A stretch of 32,741 nt of DNA, from contig DXDD01000040.1 of the NCBI GenBank assembly GCA_019115665.1, positions 1 to 32,741 on the forward strand, read 5' to 3'. The notes beneath the pieces were generated by a model. It was given only the letters and a program-made list of their open reading frames with translations. It was not told the DNA's origin and did no database searches. Positions 17,009 through 25,713 of this stretch are shown one piece after another (position 1 is the first letter of the stretch; every line of letters starts with the position of its first letter). Origin of the DNA: Candidatus Eisenbergiella pullistercoris. GTDB lineage: Bacteria; Bacillota; Clostridia; Lachnospirales; Lachnospiraceae. The translations under genes and the position numbers were made by a program.

Positions 17009-18712
17009 ATGAAAAAGAGAACACTGGGCCTCATGCTCACCGCCGCGCTCGCCGCTGCCATGCTGGCCGGCTGCGGTTCCTCTGATCCCACGGCAAACAT
17101 GTCAGAGGAAGAAAAGGCCGCCTGGGAAGCCGCCGCGAACGATCCCTACGGCAAATATCCGGAGACGGTGGTTTATACCACGGGCTACAACCTGACCAAC
17201 CAGGGCGCGGATACCCTCTCCGGCACGCCCTATGAGAACGATACCCCTTCCGACAACGCCTACACCCGTTATCTGAAGGAGGTGCTGAACGTTCAGAACG
17301 AGAACGAATTTGAAGCCATCACCGGCGCGGACTATGACCAGAAGGTCTCCCTCGCCATCGCCAGCCAGGATATCCCGGACATCATGTACGTATCCGAGTA
17401 TTCCACCTTGGTGGAGCTGGTGGAAAACGATCTGGTCGCCGACCTGACCGACGTATACAACAACATCGCCTGCGATACGGTAAAGGAAGCCTACGCCAGC
17501 TACGGCGAAGACAACAATCCGTTAAATACCGTCACCTTTGACGGAAAGATCATGGCGATCCCCAAGACCCAGTTGAGCGACGGCCAGGACTTCCTGTGGG
17601 TACGCAAGGACTGGATGGATAAGCTTGGCCTCACGGAGCCCTCCACCATTGACGAGATGGCGGATCTGCTGCGCGCCTTCATCTCCGGAGATCCGGACGG
17701 AAACGGCCAGGATGATACGGTAGGCCTTGTGGTACATAACGAAGTGTACGGCGGCTACCCCAACAACACCTTCGCCGTGGATAACCTTTTCACCGCTTTT
17801 GACGCCTATCCGGCCGTATGGATCGACGACGGCTCCGGAAACGCGGTATACGGCTCCGTACAGCCCGAAATGAAGGATGCCCTTCAGCTCATGAGAGACT
17901 GGTATTCGGAAGGCCTGATCGATAAGGAATTCACCACCCGTACCTATGACGACATCGTCGCCCTGCTCTCCAGCGGACAGTGCGGCGCCTACATCGGCCC
18001 CTGGTGGTCTCCCTTCAATCCGGCTCAGACCTCTACCTACGGCACCCAGGACGCGGAATGGATCAATATCTCCGCTCCGGTCGGCTCCGACGGAAAGATC
18101 AACGCGATCAACACCAAGTCCTACGGCGGCTTCGTCGTCGTACGCAAGGGCTATGAGCATCCCGAAGTTGCCATGAAGATCGTAAACGTGAACTCCGAAT
18201 ACTCCAAGCAGGACTTCTCCGATGCCTCCAAGGAGATCCGTGAGAACCAGACCATCGCCTACTTCAACTGGCCGCTTTACTGCGAGGTTCAGCCCGGCAA
18301 CAACGCGGAGCTGATGACCCAGCATGTGGAAGCCGTCATGGACGGAAGCGCCGATGTTTCCACCCTGACCACCGAGGAACAGGGCTACTACGACGCGGCC
18401 CAGAGATATCTGGAAGCTGAGGCTGCCGGCCAGAAGGCGGACAGCGCGGATTACTCCCAGTATGTATCCCGTATCGTGGCCATGGACCGCATGATCGAGG
18501 AGCCCGCGAACTTCCTGACCCCTTCCTTCTTCGAGACCACGGACTCCATGTCCACCCGCTGGGCTTCCCTGGAGAAGCTTGAAATGCAGGCCATCCTGAA
18601 GATCATCGTCGGAGAAGAGGATCTGGACTACTTCGACCAGTTCGTATCCGAGTGGACCAGCGCCGGCGGCGATACCATCACCGAAGAAGTGAACGCGGCC
18701 ATTCAGAAATAA
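17009..18712 (+). CDS. Extracellular sugar-binding lipoprotein of an ABC transporter (LplA-like)
   Basis: Captures an oligosaccharide outside the cell and hands it to the two permeases encoded next. Lipoprotein signal: KKR, hydrophobic stretch, LAGC with the lipidated Cys at residue 22. The mature part is a 545-residue solute-binding protein of the long cluster seen beside YtcP/LplB permeases (NENEFEAITGADYDQKVSLA, SQDIPDIMYV, FLWVRKDWMDKLG, DPDGNGQDDT). The last resembles a calcium-binding loop. ATG 17009 follows GGAGG by seven bases; a longer ORF from 16967 lacks a ribosome site. A strong terminator directly behind it should make this gene the most abundant product of the operon. Specificity for raffinose-type sugars is inferred from the GH36 neighbour. 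Confidence 0.95.
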   Translation: MKKRTLGLMLTAALAAAMLAGCGSSDPTANMSEEEKAAWEAAANDPYGKYPETVVYTTGYNLTNQGADTLSGTPYENDTPSDNAYTRYLKEVLNVQNENEFEAITGADYDQKVSLAIASQDIPDIMYVSEYSTLVELVENDLVADLTDVYNNIACDTVKEAYASYGEDNNPLNTVTFDGKIMAIPKTQLSDGQDFLWVRKDWMDKLGLTEPSTIDEMADLLRAFISGDPDGNGQDDTVGLVVHNEVYGGYPNNTFAVDNLFTAFDAYPAVWIDDGSGNAVYGSVQPEMKDALQLMRDWYSEGLIDKEFTTRTYDDIVALLSSGQCGAYIGPWWSPFNPAQTSTYGTQDAEWINISAPVGSDGKINAINTKSYGGFVVVRKGYEHPEVAMKIVNVNSEYSKQDFSDASKEIRENQTIAYFNWPLYCEVQPGNNAELMTQHVEAVMDGSADVSTLTTEEQGYYDAAQRYLEAEAAGQKADSADYSQYVSRIVAMDRMIEEPANFLTPSFFETTDSMSTRWASLEKLEMQAILKIIVGEEDLDYFDQFVSEWTSAGGDTITEEVNAAIQK

Positions 18713-18747
18713 CTGCGACCCTCACTCACGATCGTGAATCCCAGACA

Positions 18748-18780
18748 GGGGCGGCCGGCCTGTGCCGGCCGCCCTTTTTA
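18748..18780 (+). terminator. Intra-operon attenuating terminator after the binding-protein gene
   Basis: GGGCGGCCGGC-CTGT-GCCGGCCGCCC followed by TTTTT: an 11-bp all-GC stem 36 bp after the stop codon and 39 bp before the first permease. It should cut off most transcripts and so raise the ratio of binding protein to permeases. Confidence 0.9.
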
Positions 18781-18818
18781 AAAAAAGGGGCTTTTTGCTC
18801 CCGAACGGAGGAAATCAT

Positions 18819-19736
18819 ATGAAGGAAAAAACTGCGGCCGCCAGACACCGGCTGACCAAAGAGGAAAAAATGTTTCACCTCATGCTCCTTCCCGGACTCA
18901 TCATCCTTCTCATCTTCGTATTCGTCCCTCTGGTCGGATCGCTGATGGCATTCCAGGACTATGTTCCGGCAAGAGGCCTGTTCGGCTCCAAATGGGTGGG
19001 CCTGGAAAACTACGAATTCATCTTCAGCCTGCCGGACGGACGCCAGGTATTCATGAATACCCTGATCATCGCTTTCGCCAAGCTGGTGGTGAACATCTTC
19101 GTTCCCGTGACCTTCGCCATCCTGCTCAATGAGATCCGCCTGAAATTTTTCAAGCGCACCTTCCAGACCATCGTTTATCTGCCTCACTTCCTTTCCTGGG
19201 TCGTTCTGGCAACGGTCGTCACCAACATGTTCTCCCTGGGCGGCCCCTTCAACGCGGTGATCACCATGTTCGGCGGCGAACCCATTCAGTTCCTTGCCGA
19301 CAACCGCTGGTTTCGGACCGTCATCGTGGGAACCGACGTATGGAAGGAATTCGGCTACAACTCCGTAGTCTATCTCGCCGCCCTCACCAGCATCGATCCC
19401 GGCCTGTATGAAGCCGCGAGCATCGACGGCGCGGGACGCTTCAAGCAGACGATGCACATCACCGTTCCCGCCCTGCTTCCCACCGTGGTCCTGATGACGG
19501 CCCTGAACCTGGGAAACATCCTCAACGCGGGCTTCGACCAGATCTTCAACCTGTATAACCCCATCGTCTATGAGACGGCGGACATCATCGACACCTATGT
19601 ATACCGTATCGGTATGGTGGAGCGTCAGTACAGCATCGGTACCGCGGTCGGACTGATGAAGTCCGTGATCAGCTTCCTGCTGATCATCGGCGCCAACAAG
19701 GCTGCCCAGAAGCTTACCGGCTCCGGCATCTTCTGA
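18819..19736 (+). CDS. ABC sugar transporter permease 1 (LplB-like)
   Basis: Inner-membrane component of the oligosaccharide importer, 305 residues with six predicted membrane segments. The cytoplasmic EAA loop that contacts the ATPase is YEAASIDGAGRFKQTMHITVPAL near residues 195-220 (shown here in part: EAASIDGAG). Start ATG 18819 has GGAGG seven bases before it; the longer frame from 18762 runs through the terminator. It forms a heterodimer with the next permease. No ATPase gene occurs in the window, as is usual for this transporter class, which shares an MsmX/MsmK-type ATPase. Confidence 0.95.
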   Translation: MKEKTAAARHRLTKEEKMFHLMLLPGLIILLIFVFVPLVGSLMAFQDYVPARGLFGSKWVGLENYEFIFSLPDGRQVFMNTLIIAFAKLVVNIFVPVTFAILLNEIRLKFFKRTFQTIVYLPHFLSWVVLATVVTNMFSLGGPFNAVITMFGGEPIQFLADNRWFRTVIVGTDVWKEFGYNSVVYLAALTSIDPGLYEAASIDGAGRFKQTMHITVPALLPTVVLMTALNLGNILNAGFDQIFNLYNPIVYETADIIDTYVYRIGMVERQYSIGTAVGLMKSVISFLLIIGANKAAQKLTGSGIF

Positions 19737-19755
19737 GCGAAAGGAGGAATTTTCC

Positions 19756-20637
19756 GTGAAAAAAAGAATGAATCCGGTCACCATTCTGTCCCAGTGCATC
19801 ATCTGGGCCGTCGTGATCATCCTCACGTTAAGCTGTCTGCTGCCGCTTCTTAACATGGTGGCCATCTCCTTCTCCGGAAGCGACGCCGTGGCGGCCAACG
19901 AAGTGGGACTGATCCCCAGGGATTTCAATGTCTCCACCTATCAGAAGCTGCTGGGAGACTCCCAGTTCTGGAGATCCTTCCTGATCTCTGTCGGCCGGGT
20001 CGTCCTCGGCACCCTGATCAACATGTTCTTCACGGTGACCATGGCCTACCCGCTCTCCAAGAGCAGGCACCGCTTCCATGCCAGAGACATCTACATGAAG
20101 ATCGTCATCTTTGCCATGCTCTTTAACGGCGGCATCATCCCTCTGTTCATGGTAGTCAGCAAGCTTCATATGCTCAACACCATCTGGGCCCTGGTGCTTC
20201 CCGGCGCGGTTCCCGTGTTCAACGTGATCCTTCTGGTGAACTTCTTCAAGGGCGTTCCGGAATCCCTGGATGAGGCGGCCCGCATCGACGGCGCAAGCCC
20301 GATCCAGATCATGCTGAAGGTTTACCTTCCCGTTTCCCTGCCCGCGCTGGCGACCGTTGCTCTGTTCGCCATCGTCAACCACTGGAACGATTACTTCAGC
20401 GGCCTGATCTACATGACCAAGGCGGAGATGTATCCCCTGCAGACCTACATCCAGCAGCTTACCGTGGACCTGACCCAGGTTACGGACGCCAACCAGCTCA
20501 AGCAGCTGTCCTCCATGAACAACCGGACCTTCAACGCGGCCAAGATCGTGGTATCCACCATCCCGCTGCTGGTGATCTATCCCTTCCTGCAGAAATACTT
20601 TGTATCCGGCATCGTCATCGGCGCGGTAAAGGAATAA
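19756..20637 (+). CDS. ABC sugar transporter permease 2 (YtcP/LplC-like)
   Basis: Second membrane component of the importer, 293 residues, six membrane segments. EAA loop: LDEAARIDGASPIQIMLKV near residue 175. Characteristic C-terminal QKYFVSGIVIGAVKE. It starts with GTG at 19756, eight bases after AAGGAGG, and lies 19 bp after permease 1, so the two are co-translated in balanced amounts. Typical in length and motifs; nothing unusual apart from the GTG start. Confidence 0.95.
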   Translation: MKKRMNPVTILSQCIIWAVVIILTLSCLLPLLNMVAISFSGSDAVAANEVGLIPRDFNVSTYQKLLGDSQFWRSFLISVGRVVLGTLINMFFTVTMAYPLSKSRHRFHARDIYMKIVIFAMLFNGGIIPLFMVVSKLHMLNTIWALVLPGAVPVFNVILLVNFFKGVPESLDEAARIDGASPIQIMLKVYLPVSLPALATVALFAIVNHWNDYFSGLIYMTKAEMYPLQTYIQQLTVDLTQVTDANQLKQLSSMNNRTFNAAKIVVSTIPLLVIYPFLQKYFVSGIVIGAVKE

Positions 20638-20673
20638 GGACTGCGTCGGACAGCTATCAGAAAAGAGGAACCT

Positions 20674-22869
20674 ATGGCAGTTCAGATTTCAGAAAACGGA
20701 AGGCTTTTTACCCTTCATACCAGAAACAGCAGTTATCAGATGTACGCGGATCCCTTCGGCACGCTGCTCCATCTGTATTACGGGAAAAGGACGGACGGGG
20801 AAAACCTGTCCGACCTGATCCTTCGCACGGACATGGGCTTTGCCGGAAATCCGCCCCAGGCCGGATCCGACCGGACCTATTCCCTGGATTACCTGCCCCA
20901 GGAGCTTCCCTCCAGCGGGGTGGGCGACTACCGGGACGACTGTGTGCGCATCCGTCATTCGGACGGCAGCTGCGCCGCTCAGTTCCTGTTCGATTCCTTC
21001 CAGGTGACGGAAGGCTCTTATTCCATCCCCGGCATGCCCGCCCTTTATGACACGGCGGGAGAATCCGGACAGACCCTGACCATCACCCTGCGGGAGGCAT
21101 GCTCAGACGTGCGGGTCCAGCTCCTCTACGGCGTTTTTGAGCAGTCCGACATCATCACCAGGGCGCTGAAGGTGGTGAATGCGGGAAAGACCCCCATCGT
21201 TCTGGAAAAGGCCCTTTCCATGAGCATGGATATCCTTTTCGGAGACTATGACATGATCTTCTTTGCCGGCAGGCACGCCATGGAACGCACCCTCTGCCGC
21301 CTTCCCGTTAAACGGGCCGGCGTCCACATCGGAAGCGTCCGCGGCACTTCCAGCCATCACTACAACCCTTCCCTGATCCTGTGCAGCCCGCAGGCGGACG
21401 AGGACGCGGGAGACTGCTACGGCTTCTGCCTGGCATACAGCGGAGACTTCACCGCCTCTGCCCAGCAGGATCAGAGAGGCACGACCAGAGTACAGGCGGG
21501 GATCCATCCCGACCGGTTCTCCTTCCGCCTGGAGCCCGGAGAAAGCTTCCCGACGCCGCAGGCGATCCTGAGCTATTCCTCCTGCGGGCTTTCCGCCCTG
21601 TCGCAGAACTATCACCGCATCCTGCGGGAGCACATGTGCAGAGGCCCCTGGAAGCATGAGCGCCGCCCGGTCCTCATCAACAACTGGGAGGCCACCTATT
21701 TTGACTTTGATAAGGACAAGCTCCTTTCCATCGCCTCCCAGGCGGCCAGGCTCGGCATCGAAATGCTGGTGCTGGACGACGGCTGGTTTGGGAAACGAAA
21801 CGACGACAACAGCGGACTGGGCGACTGGTTCGTAAACACGGAAAAGCTTGGCGGCGCCCTGGGCGCTCTTTCCGAAGAGATCCACTCCATGGGCATGAAA
21901 TTCGGCCTCTGGTTTGAGCCGGAGATGATTTCCGAAGACAGCGACCTGTACCGGGCCCATCCCGACTGGGCGCTGACCATTCCGGGACGCGAGCCCAACC
22001 GGGGACGCAACCAGCTGGTTCTGGACATGGCCAATCCCGAGGTGCGCTCCTATCTTCTGGAACGGATGACGGACATCCTGTCTCACGCTCAGATCGATTA
22101 TGTGAAATGGGACATGAACCGGAGCATCTGCGACGCCTACAGCAGCTATCTCGGGCCGGAACGGACCGGCGAGGTCTGCCACCGGTATGTGCTCGGCGTA
22201 TATGATCTGATGGAACGCTTCCTTTCCCGCTTCCCCGGCGTCCTCCTGGAGGGCTGCAGCGGCGGCGGCGGACGGTTCGACGCGGCCATGCTCTACTACT
22301 CCCCGCAGATCTGGTGCAGCGACAACACGGACGCGGTCAACCGGCTGAGCATCCAGTACGGGACCTCCTTCTTTTATCCGGTCAGCGCGGTGGGCGCGCA
22401 TGTGTCCGCCTGCCCGAACCACCAGACAGGCAGAAGCGTTCCCTTCCGCACCCGCGGCGACGTGGCCATGGCCGGCTCCTTCGGCTATGAGCTGGATCTG
22501 AATCAGGTTTCTGAGGAGGAAAAAGAGCAGGTGAAGGAACAGATCGAAGCCTTCCGGCATTTTTACTCCCTCACCCATGAGGGCGACTATTACCGCCTGA
22601 CCGAACCGGGAAAGGGCGATTTCATGGCCTGGGAATTCGTGGATGAAAACCAGGAGCACGCCATGCTCACCATCGTCCAGACGGAAAGCTTCGGCAATCC
22701 CATCCCCATCCATACGGACGTAAAGGGCCTGGATCCCGCAAAAAAATACCGCTGCCTGATGAATGGAGCGGTAAGAAGCGGCGCTTCCTGGATGGGCGCG
22801 GGACTGACCCCGAACCGCATCCTGAAGCAGTATGAAAGTCTTGTGATCGAATTCGCGCGGGAGCCATAA
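20674..22869 (+). CDS. Alpha-galactosidase, glycoside hydrolase family 36
   Basis: Removes terminal alpha-1,6-galactose from raffinose, stachyose or melibiose; cytosolic, as no signal peptide is seen. 731 residues, normal for bacterial GH36. N-terminal beta-supersandwich to about residue 330, then the barrel with NNWEATYFDFD, LDDGWFGKRNDD, GLWFEPEMIS. Nucleophile D480 in YVKWDMNR and acid/base D550 in WCSDNTDA, positions matching characterised enzymes; LEGCSGGGGRFD lies between them. Start ATG 20674 after GAGGA. Last gene of the transporter operon, 36 bp after permease 2, followed by a very long terminator. Products would be galactose plus sucrose, the latter the substrate of the divergently encoded GH13 enzyme. 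Confidence 0.97.
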   Translation: MAVQISENGRLFTLHTRNSSYQMYADPFGTLLHLYYGKRTDGENLSDLILRTDMGFAGNPPQAGSDRTYSLDYLPQELPSSGVGDYRDDCVRIRHSDGSCAAQFLFDSFQVTEGSYSIPGMPALYDTAGESGQTLTITLREACSDVRVQLLYGVFEQSDIITRALKVVNAGKTPIVLEKALSMSMDILFGDYDMIFFAGRHAMERTLCRLPVKRAGVHIGSVRGTSSHHYNPSLILCSPQADEDAGDCYGFCLAYSGDFTASAQQDQRGTTRVQAGIHPDRFSFRLEPGESFPTPQAILSYSSCGLSALSQNYHRILREHMCRGPWKHERRPVLINNWEATYFDFDKDKLLSIASQAARLGIEMLVLDDGWFGKRNDDNSGLGDWFVNTEKLGGALGALSEEIHSMGMKFGLWFEPEMISEDSDLYRAHPDWALTIPGREPNRGRNQLVLDMANPEVRSYLLERMTDILSHAQIDYVKWDMNRSICDAYSSYLGPERTGEVCHRYVLGVYDLMERFLSRFPGVLLEGCSGGGGRFDAAMLYYSPQIWCSDNTDAVNRLSIQYGTSFFYPVSAVGAHVSACPNHQTGRSVPFRTRGDVAMAGSFGYELDLNQVSEEEKEQVKEQIEAFRHFYSLTHEGDYYRLTEPGKGDFMAWEFVDENQEHAMLTIVQTESFGNPIPIHTDVKGLDPAKKYRCLMNGAVRSGASWMGAGLTPNRILKQYESLVIEFAREP

Positions 22870-22897
22870 GCCAGCCTCCTGGCTCCCGCACTGAGCC

Positions 22898-22972
22898 GGA
22901 CGCCCGGCAGAAGCACCGCAGCCACCCACCTTCCCCGGGCGGCTGCCGCTTCTGCCGGGCGTCCCTTTTTTT
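22898..22972 (+). terminator. Very long terminator of the transporter/GH36 operon
   Basis: GGACGCCCGGCAGAAGC (22898-22914) pairs perfectly over 17 bp with 22948-22964, followed by CTTTTTTT. The loop holds further pairing (GCAGCC/GGCTGC, CCC/GGG). The 12-mer CTTCTGCCGGGC appears again at 22983-22994 beside the MATE stop codon. Confidence 0.93.
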
Positions 22973-23002
22973 CGTGCCGTGACTTCTGCCGGGCAGCCTT
23001 TC

Positions 23003-24370
23003 CTACGCCCGCTCCCCCCGTTCCAGCCTTCCGAACAGCCGGATCAGCACCACGACCGCCGCGGCCGCCAGGATGATCTCCGCCGCAAACTGCGCGTAGG
23101 CAAGGCCGTACAGCGGGAACAGCGCGTTCAGGATGACGAGGGCCGGGATCTCCAGCACCACCTTCCTGAGCACCGCGAAGAGAAACGCGTTCTTTCCAAG
23201 CCCCACCGCCTGGAACACGCCCACGGCCAGGAAATCCATGCACAGGAAGGGAAGTCCCAGACAGAAGCCGCGCAGGAACCGTGTCCCGTACGCCACGATC
23301 TCCGGGTTGTCCATGAACATCCCCGTCAGGAAGCCGGCTCCCACGTAATACAGGGCCGCGACGACGACCAGAAAGGTCACGGAAATCTTCCCGGAGAAGG
23401 TCACCGTTTTCTTCATCCTGGGCGTGTTCCCACTGGCGTAATTGTAGCTGACCAGCGGCATGATCCCCTGGGACAGGCCCATGGCCACATACATGGGAAC
23501 CATGTTGACCTTCTGGGTGATCCCCATGGCCGCCACCGCGTCCGAACCGTAGGAAGCGGTAAAGTTGTTCAGAACCGTCATTCCCGTCACGTTGAGCAGG
23601 TTCTGGATGGAGGCCGGAATTCCCACCCCGCAGACTCCCAGCACGATCTTTTTCCTCAGGCAGAACATGGAAGGCCTGATGCAGACATGCGTATTCCGGC
23701 GCTTCACATACAGGAGCACGAAGAAATAGGCGCAGGCCACGCAGTTGGAGAGGAAGGTGGCTAGCCCCGCTCCCGCCGCGCCCATGTTCAGCCCCCAGGG
23801 CAGGATGAAAACAGGATCCAGGACGATATTCAGAATACAGCCGCTCATGGTGCCGATGCTTGCATGCAGCGCCGCTCCCTCGGCCCTCACCAGATAGGCC
23901 ATCACCACGTTCAGGATGGTGGGCGTGGCTCCGAACGCCACCGTCCATAACAGATATCCTTCCGTCGCCTGCCTCGTCATCTCATCCGCTCCCAGCACGC
24001 TCAGCACAAAGGGCTGGAAAATGAGATACAAAGCCGAAAAAAGCAGCCCGCAGAACACGGAGCAGTAAAAGCCGAAGGCGGAGCTTCTGTGTACCGTCTC
24101 GTAATCCCGGCTTCCCAGCGCCCGGCTCATCATGCTGCTGCTCCCCACGCCGAACAGGTTATTGACCGCGTTGAACGCCAGGATCAGCGGCGCGGCCAGC
24201 GTCACCGCCGCGTTCTGAACGGAATTGTTCAGCATTCCCACAAAATAGGTATCCGCCAGATTGTAAAGCACCGTCACAAGCGAGCTTAAAATCGTCGGAA
24301 CCGCCAGCTTCACCACAGCCTTTGGAATCGGCAGCTGTTCAAACAGCAGGATCTTCTGTTGATCTTCCAC
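23003..24370 (-). CDS. MATE family efflux transporter
   Basis: Multidrug/toxin exporter driven by a sodium or proton gradient, 455 residues, 12 membrane segments. Opening IPKAVVKLAVPTILSSLVTVLYNLADTYFVG and GVGSSSMMSRALGSRD are the usual first-half motifs; the second half repeats them as GVGIPASIQNLLN and GITQKVNMVPMYVAMGLSQGIMPLVSYNYASG. Starts with GTG 24370, nine bases after AGGAGG. That ribosome site lies inside one arm of a 14-bp inverted repeat (24380-24425), so translation may depend on which transcript is made. Substrate unknown. Lies 87 bp downstream of the cotJ operon on the same strand. Confidence 0.93.
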   Translation of the reverse strand: MEDQQKILLFEQLPIPKAVVKLAVPTILSSLVTVLYNLADTYFVGMLNNSVQNAAVTLAAPLILAFNAVNNLFGVGSSSMMSRALGSRDYETVHRSSAFGFYCSVFCGLLFSALYLIFQPFVLSVLGADEMTRQATEGYLLWTVAFGATPTILNVVMAYLVRAEGAALHASIGTMSGCILNIVLDPVFILPWGLNMGAAGAGLATFLSNCVACAYFFVLLYVKRRNTHVCIRPSMFCLRKKIVLGVCGVGIPASIQNLLNVTGMTVLNNFTASYGSDAVAAMGITQKVNMVPMYVAMGLSQGIMPLVSYNYASGNTPRMKKTVTFSGKISVTFLVVVAALYYVGAGFLTGMFMDNPEIVAYGTRFLRGFCLGLPFLCMDFLAVGVFQAVGLGKNAFLFAVLRKVVLEIPALVILNALFPLYGLAYAQFAAEIILAAAAVVVLIRLFGRLERGERA

Positions 24371-24379
24371 TTCTGAAAA

Positions 24380-24434
24380 CCTCCTGACAGCGAAATATTA
24401 TTTTTATTATATCGCTGCCAGGAGGTTTTTTAAA
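24380..24434 (-). promoter_or_regulatory. Hairpin leader of the MATE gene enclosing a promoter
   Basis: Arms 24380-24393 and 24412-24425 are 14 bp with one A/G difference; on the minus-strand RNA that position is a G-U pair, so the stem is complete there. The arm next to the gene contains the AGGAGG ribosome site. A -10 box TATAAT (24411-24406) lies between the arms, 17 bp from TTTAAA (24434-24429), so initiation would fall in the loop. On the plus strand the stem is followed by TTTTTT and could also act as a terminator. Confidence 0.6.
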
Positions 24435-24457
24435 GAATGGAAATCATAATATTTTTC

Positions 24458-25072
24458 TTAACAGGTTTTCCCCTGCTTCCTGTCGAACTCGGGATTGAAA
24501 TAGTAAAAATTCTTCTCATCCAGCCGTTCCTTCGTTTTTTCCAGAGCCTCTCCGAACCGCTGGAAATGGACGATCTCCCTCGCCCGCAGGAACTTTAACG
24601 GCTCCCTCACCTCAGGCTCGTCGATCATGCGCAGCAGATTGTCATAGACCGTCCTGGCCTTCTGCTCCGCCGCCAGGTCCTCTGTCAGATCCGTAACAGC
24701 GTCTCCCTTGGACTGAAATTCCACCGCGCTGAAAGGAAGGCCTGCGGCCGCCTGGGGCCAGATGCCCGCCGTATGATCCACATAATAGGCGTCGAAGCCC
24801 GCCTCCTTCGCCTGCTCGATGGTCAGGCTGCGGGTCAGCTGATAAACCATGGCGCAGATCATCTCCATATGCGCAAGCTCTTCTGTGCCGATGTCGGTAA
24901 GCAGTCCTCCCACCTCCTTCACAGGCATGGTATAGCGCTGGGAGATGTAGCGCATGGACGCGGACAGTTCTCCGTCCGGACCTCCATACTGACTGATAAT
25001 GAGCTGCGCCGTCTTCGGGCAGGTTTTGGTGATCCTTACCGGAAACTGAAGTCTTTTTTCATAGGTCCACAT
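24458..25072 (-). CDS. cotJC: Spore coat protein CotJC (manganese-catalase-like)
   Basis: Ferritin-like four-helix protein of the spore coat, related to manganese catalases. 204 residues, normal for CotJC. Metal ligands visible in IGTEELAHMEMI and in LKFLRAREIVHFQRFGEAL, plus an acidic pair further on the second helix (LTEDLAAEQKA). Begins MWTYEKRLQFPV, the typical CotJC opening. ATG 25072 shares one base with the TGA of the preceding cotJA-cotJB gene (TGATG), so translation is coupled. Expected to be transcribed in the mother cell during sporulation, which marks the organism as a spore-former. Confidence 0.96.
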   Translation of the reverse strand: MWTYEKRLQFPVRITKTCPKTAQLIISQYGGPDGELSASMRYISQRYTMPVKEVGGLLTDIGTEELAHMEMICAMVYQLTRSLTIEQAKEAGFDAYYVDHTAGIWPQAAAGLPFSAVEFQSKGDAVTDLTEDLAAEQKARTVYDNLLRMIDEPEVREPLKFLRAREIVHFQRFGEALEKTKERLDEKNFYYFNPEFDRKQGKTC

Positions 25073-25521
25073 CAGCGGCAGCCTCCTTCCCAGGGCGGCA
25101 GTCCCTTCTGCCAGAGCCAGCCTCTTTGCTCCGGGTGTTCCGCATACAGCTCCGCCATGCAGTCCGGCGTCAACGGATAAAGCTCCCGGGCAAATTCCCT
25201 CATCAGCTCCCGTTTTCTCTGTATCGCCCCGCGAAACAGAGCATGGGCCTTTTCCTCTTCCGGATGCGTGTCCAGATACAGCCTCAGGTCATCCGCATAA
25301 AAACCGGCTTCCTGAATTTCCCGCATCCTCTCCTCCCGGCTTCCGCCCTCTTCCGTCCGGCCGCTGACGCAGCCTCCCATACTGTCCTCCCCGTCCGCCG
25401 CGAAAAACGGCAGATCCAGCTCCGGGAAAACGGTTCCCCGTTTCAGGGCCTCCTCCCGATTATATACATCGCCCCATTCCTGGACAGGAACGGCTGCGAT
25501 GGCAAGCTTTTCCTGCTTCAT
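25072..25521 (-). CDS. Fused spore coat protein CotJA-CotJB
   Basis: 149 residues joining two proteins that are separate in Bacillus. Residues about 1-45 are CotJA-like (AAVPVQEWGDVYNREEALKR, FPELDLPFF); a Gly/Ser/Glu linker of about 18 residues follows; residues about 62-149 are CotJB-like (MREIQEAGFYADDLRLYLDT, HPEEEKAHALF, ending PPWEGGCR with the aromatic WLW/PWE tail). One continuous frame, no internal ribosome site seen in the linker. Start ATG 25521 after AAGGAG. Upstream neighbour of cotJC with a one-base overlap. The three CotJ products are expected together in the inner coat; a fusion forces JA and JB to be made 1:1. I did not find a convincing sigma-E promoter by eye. Confidence 0.9.
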   Translation of the reverse strand: MKQEKLAIAAVPVQEWGDVYNREEALKRGTVFPELDLPFFAADGEDSMGGCVSGRTEEGGSREERMREIQEAGFYADDLRLYLDTHPEEEKAHALFRGAIQRKRELMREFARELYPLTPDCMAELYAEHPEQRGWLWQKGLPPWEGGCR

Positions 25522-25685
25522 CCTCCTGCTCCTTTCCCTGCGGCCCGCCGTTCTGCGGAACCGCCTTTTTCACCGCGTAGTATTAGGCCGCCGTTCATAC
25601 AGCCGCCTATCCTTTAATATCCGCGGAAATGGGAAAATGAAACGTGGAAATGCGAGGAAATTTTAATCTTTCAAACCGGTTCCGC

Positions 25686-25713
25686 CTTTGCGAATGGCGT
25701 GAAGTGAACTGCA
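25686..25713. repeat. Second, partial copy of the guaA-side repeat
   Basis: These 28 bp match 1415-1442 except for four transitions (CTTTGCGAATGGCG shared exactly, then GTGAA and TGCA). The matching left half of that element is not found nearby, so this copy is truncated or diverged. It lies in the 336-bp gap between cotJ and the AIM24-like gene, which also holds a nested hairpin (GCCGG-TCTT-CCGGC inside CCTGT/ACAGG, 25743-25776) and nothing else I can name. Confidence 0.6.

Noticed and set aside
21103-22929. Long minus-strand open frame opposite the GH36 gene
   Set aside because: Shadow of an alpha-galactosidase with intact catalytic residues. The same applies to long frames at 3681-5576, 12081-13595, 22590-23948, 26615-27688 and 28915-30138.
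25522-25640. Sigma-E promoter for the cotJ operon
   Set aside because: A GATATT with a poor CATACAAT-like partner can be drawn, but spacing and match are too weak to call.
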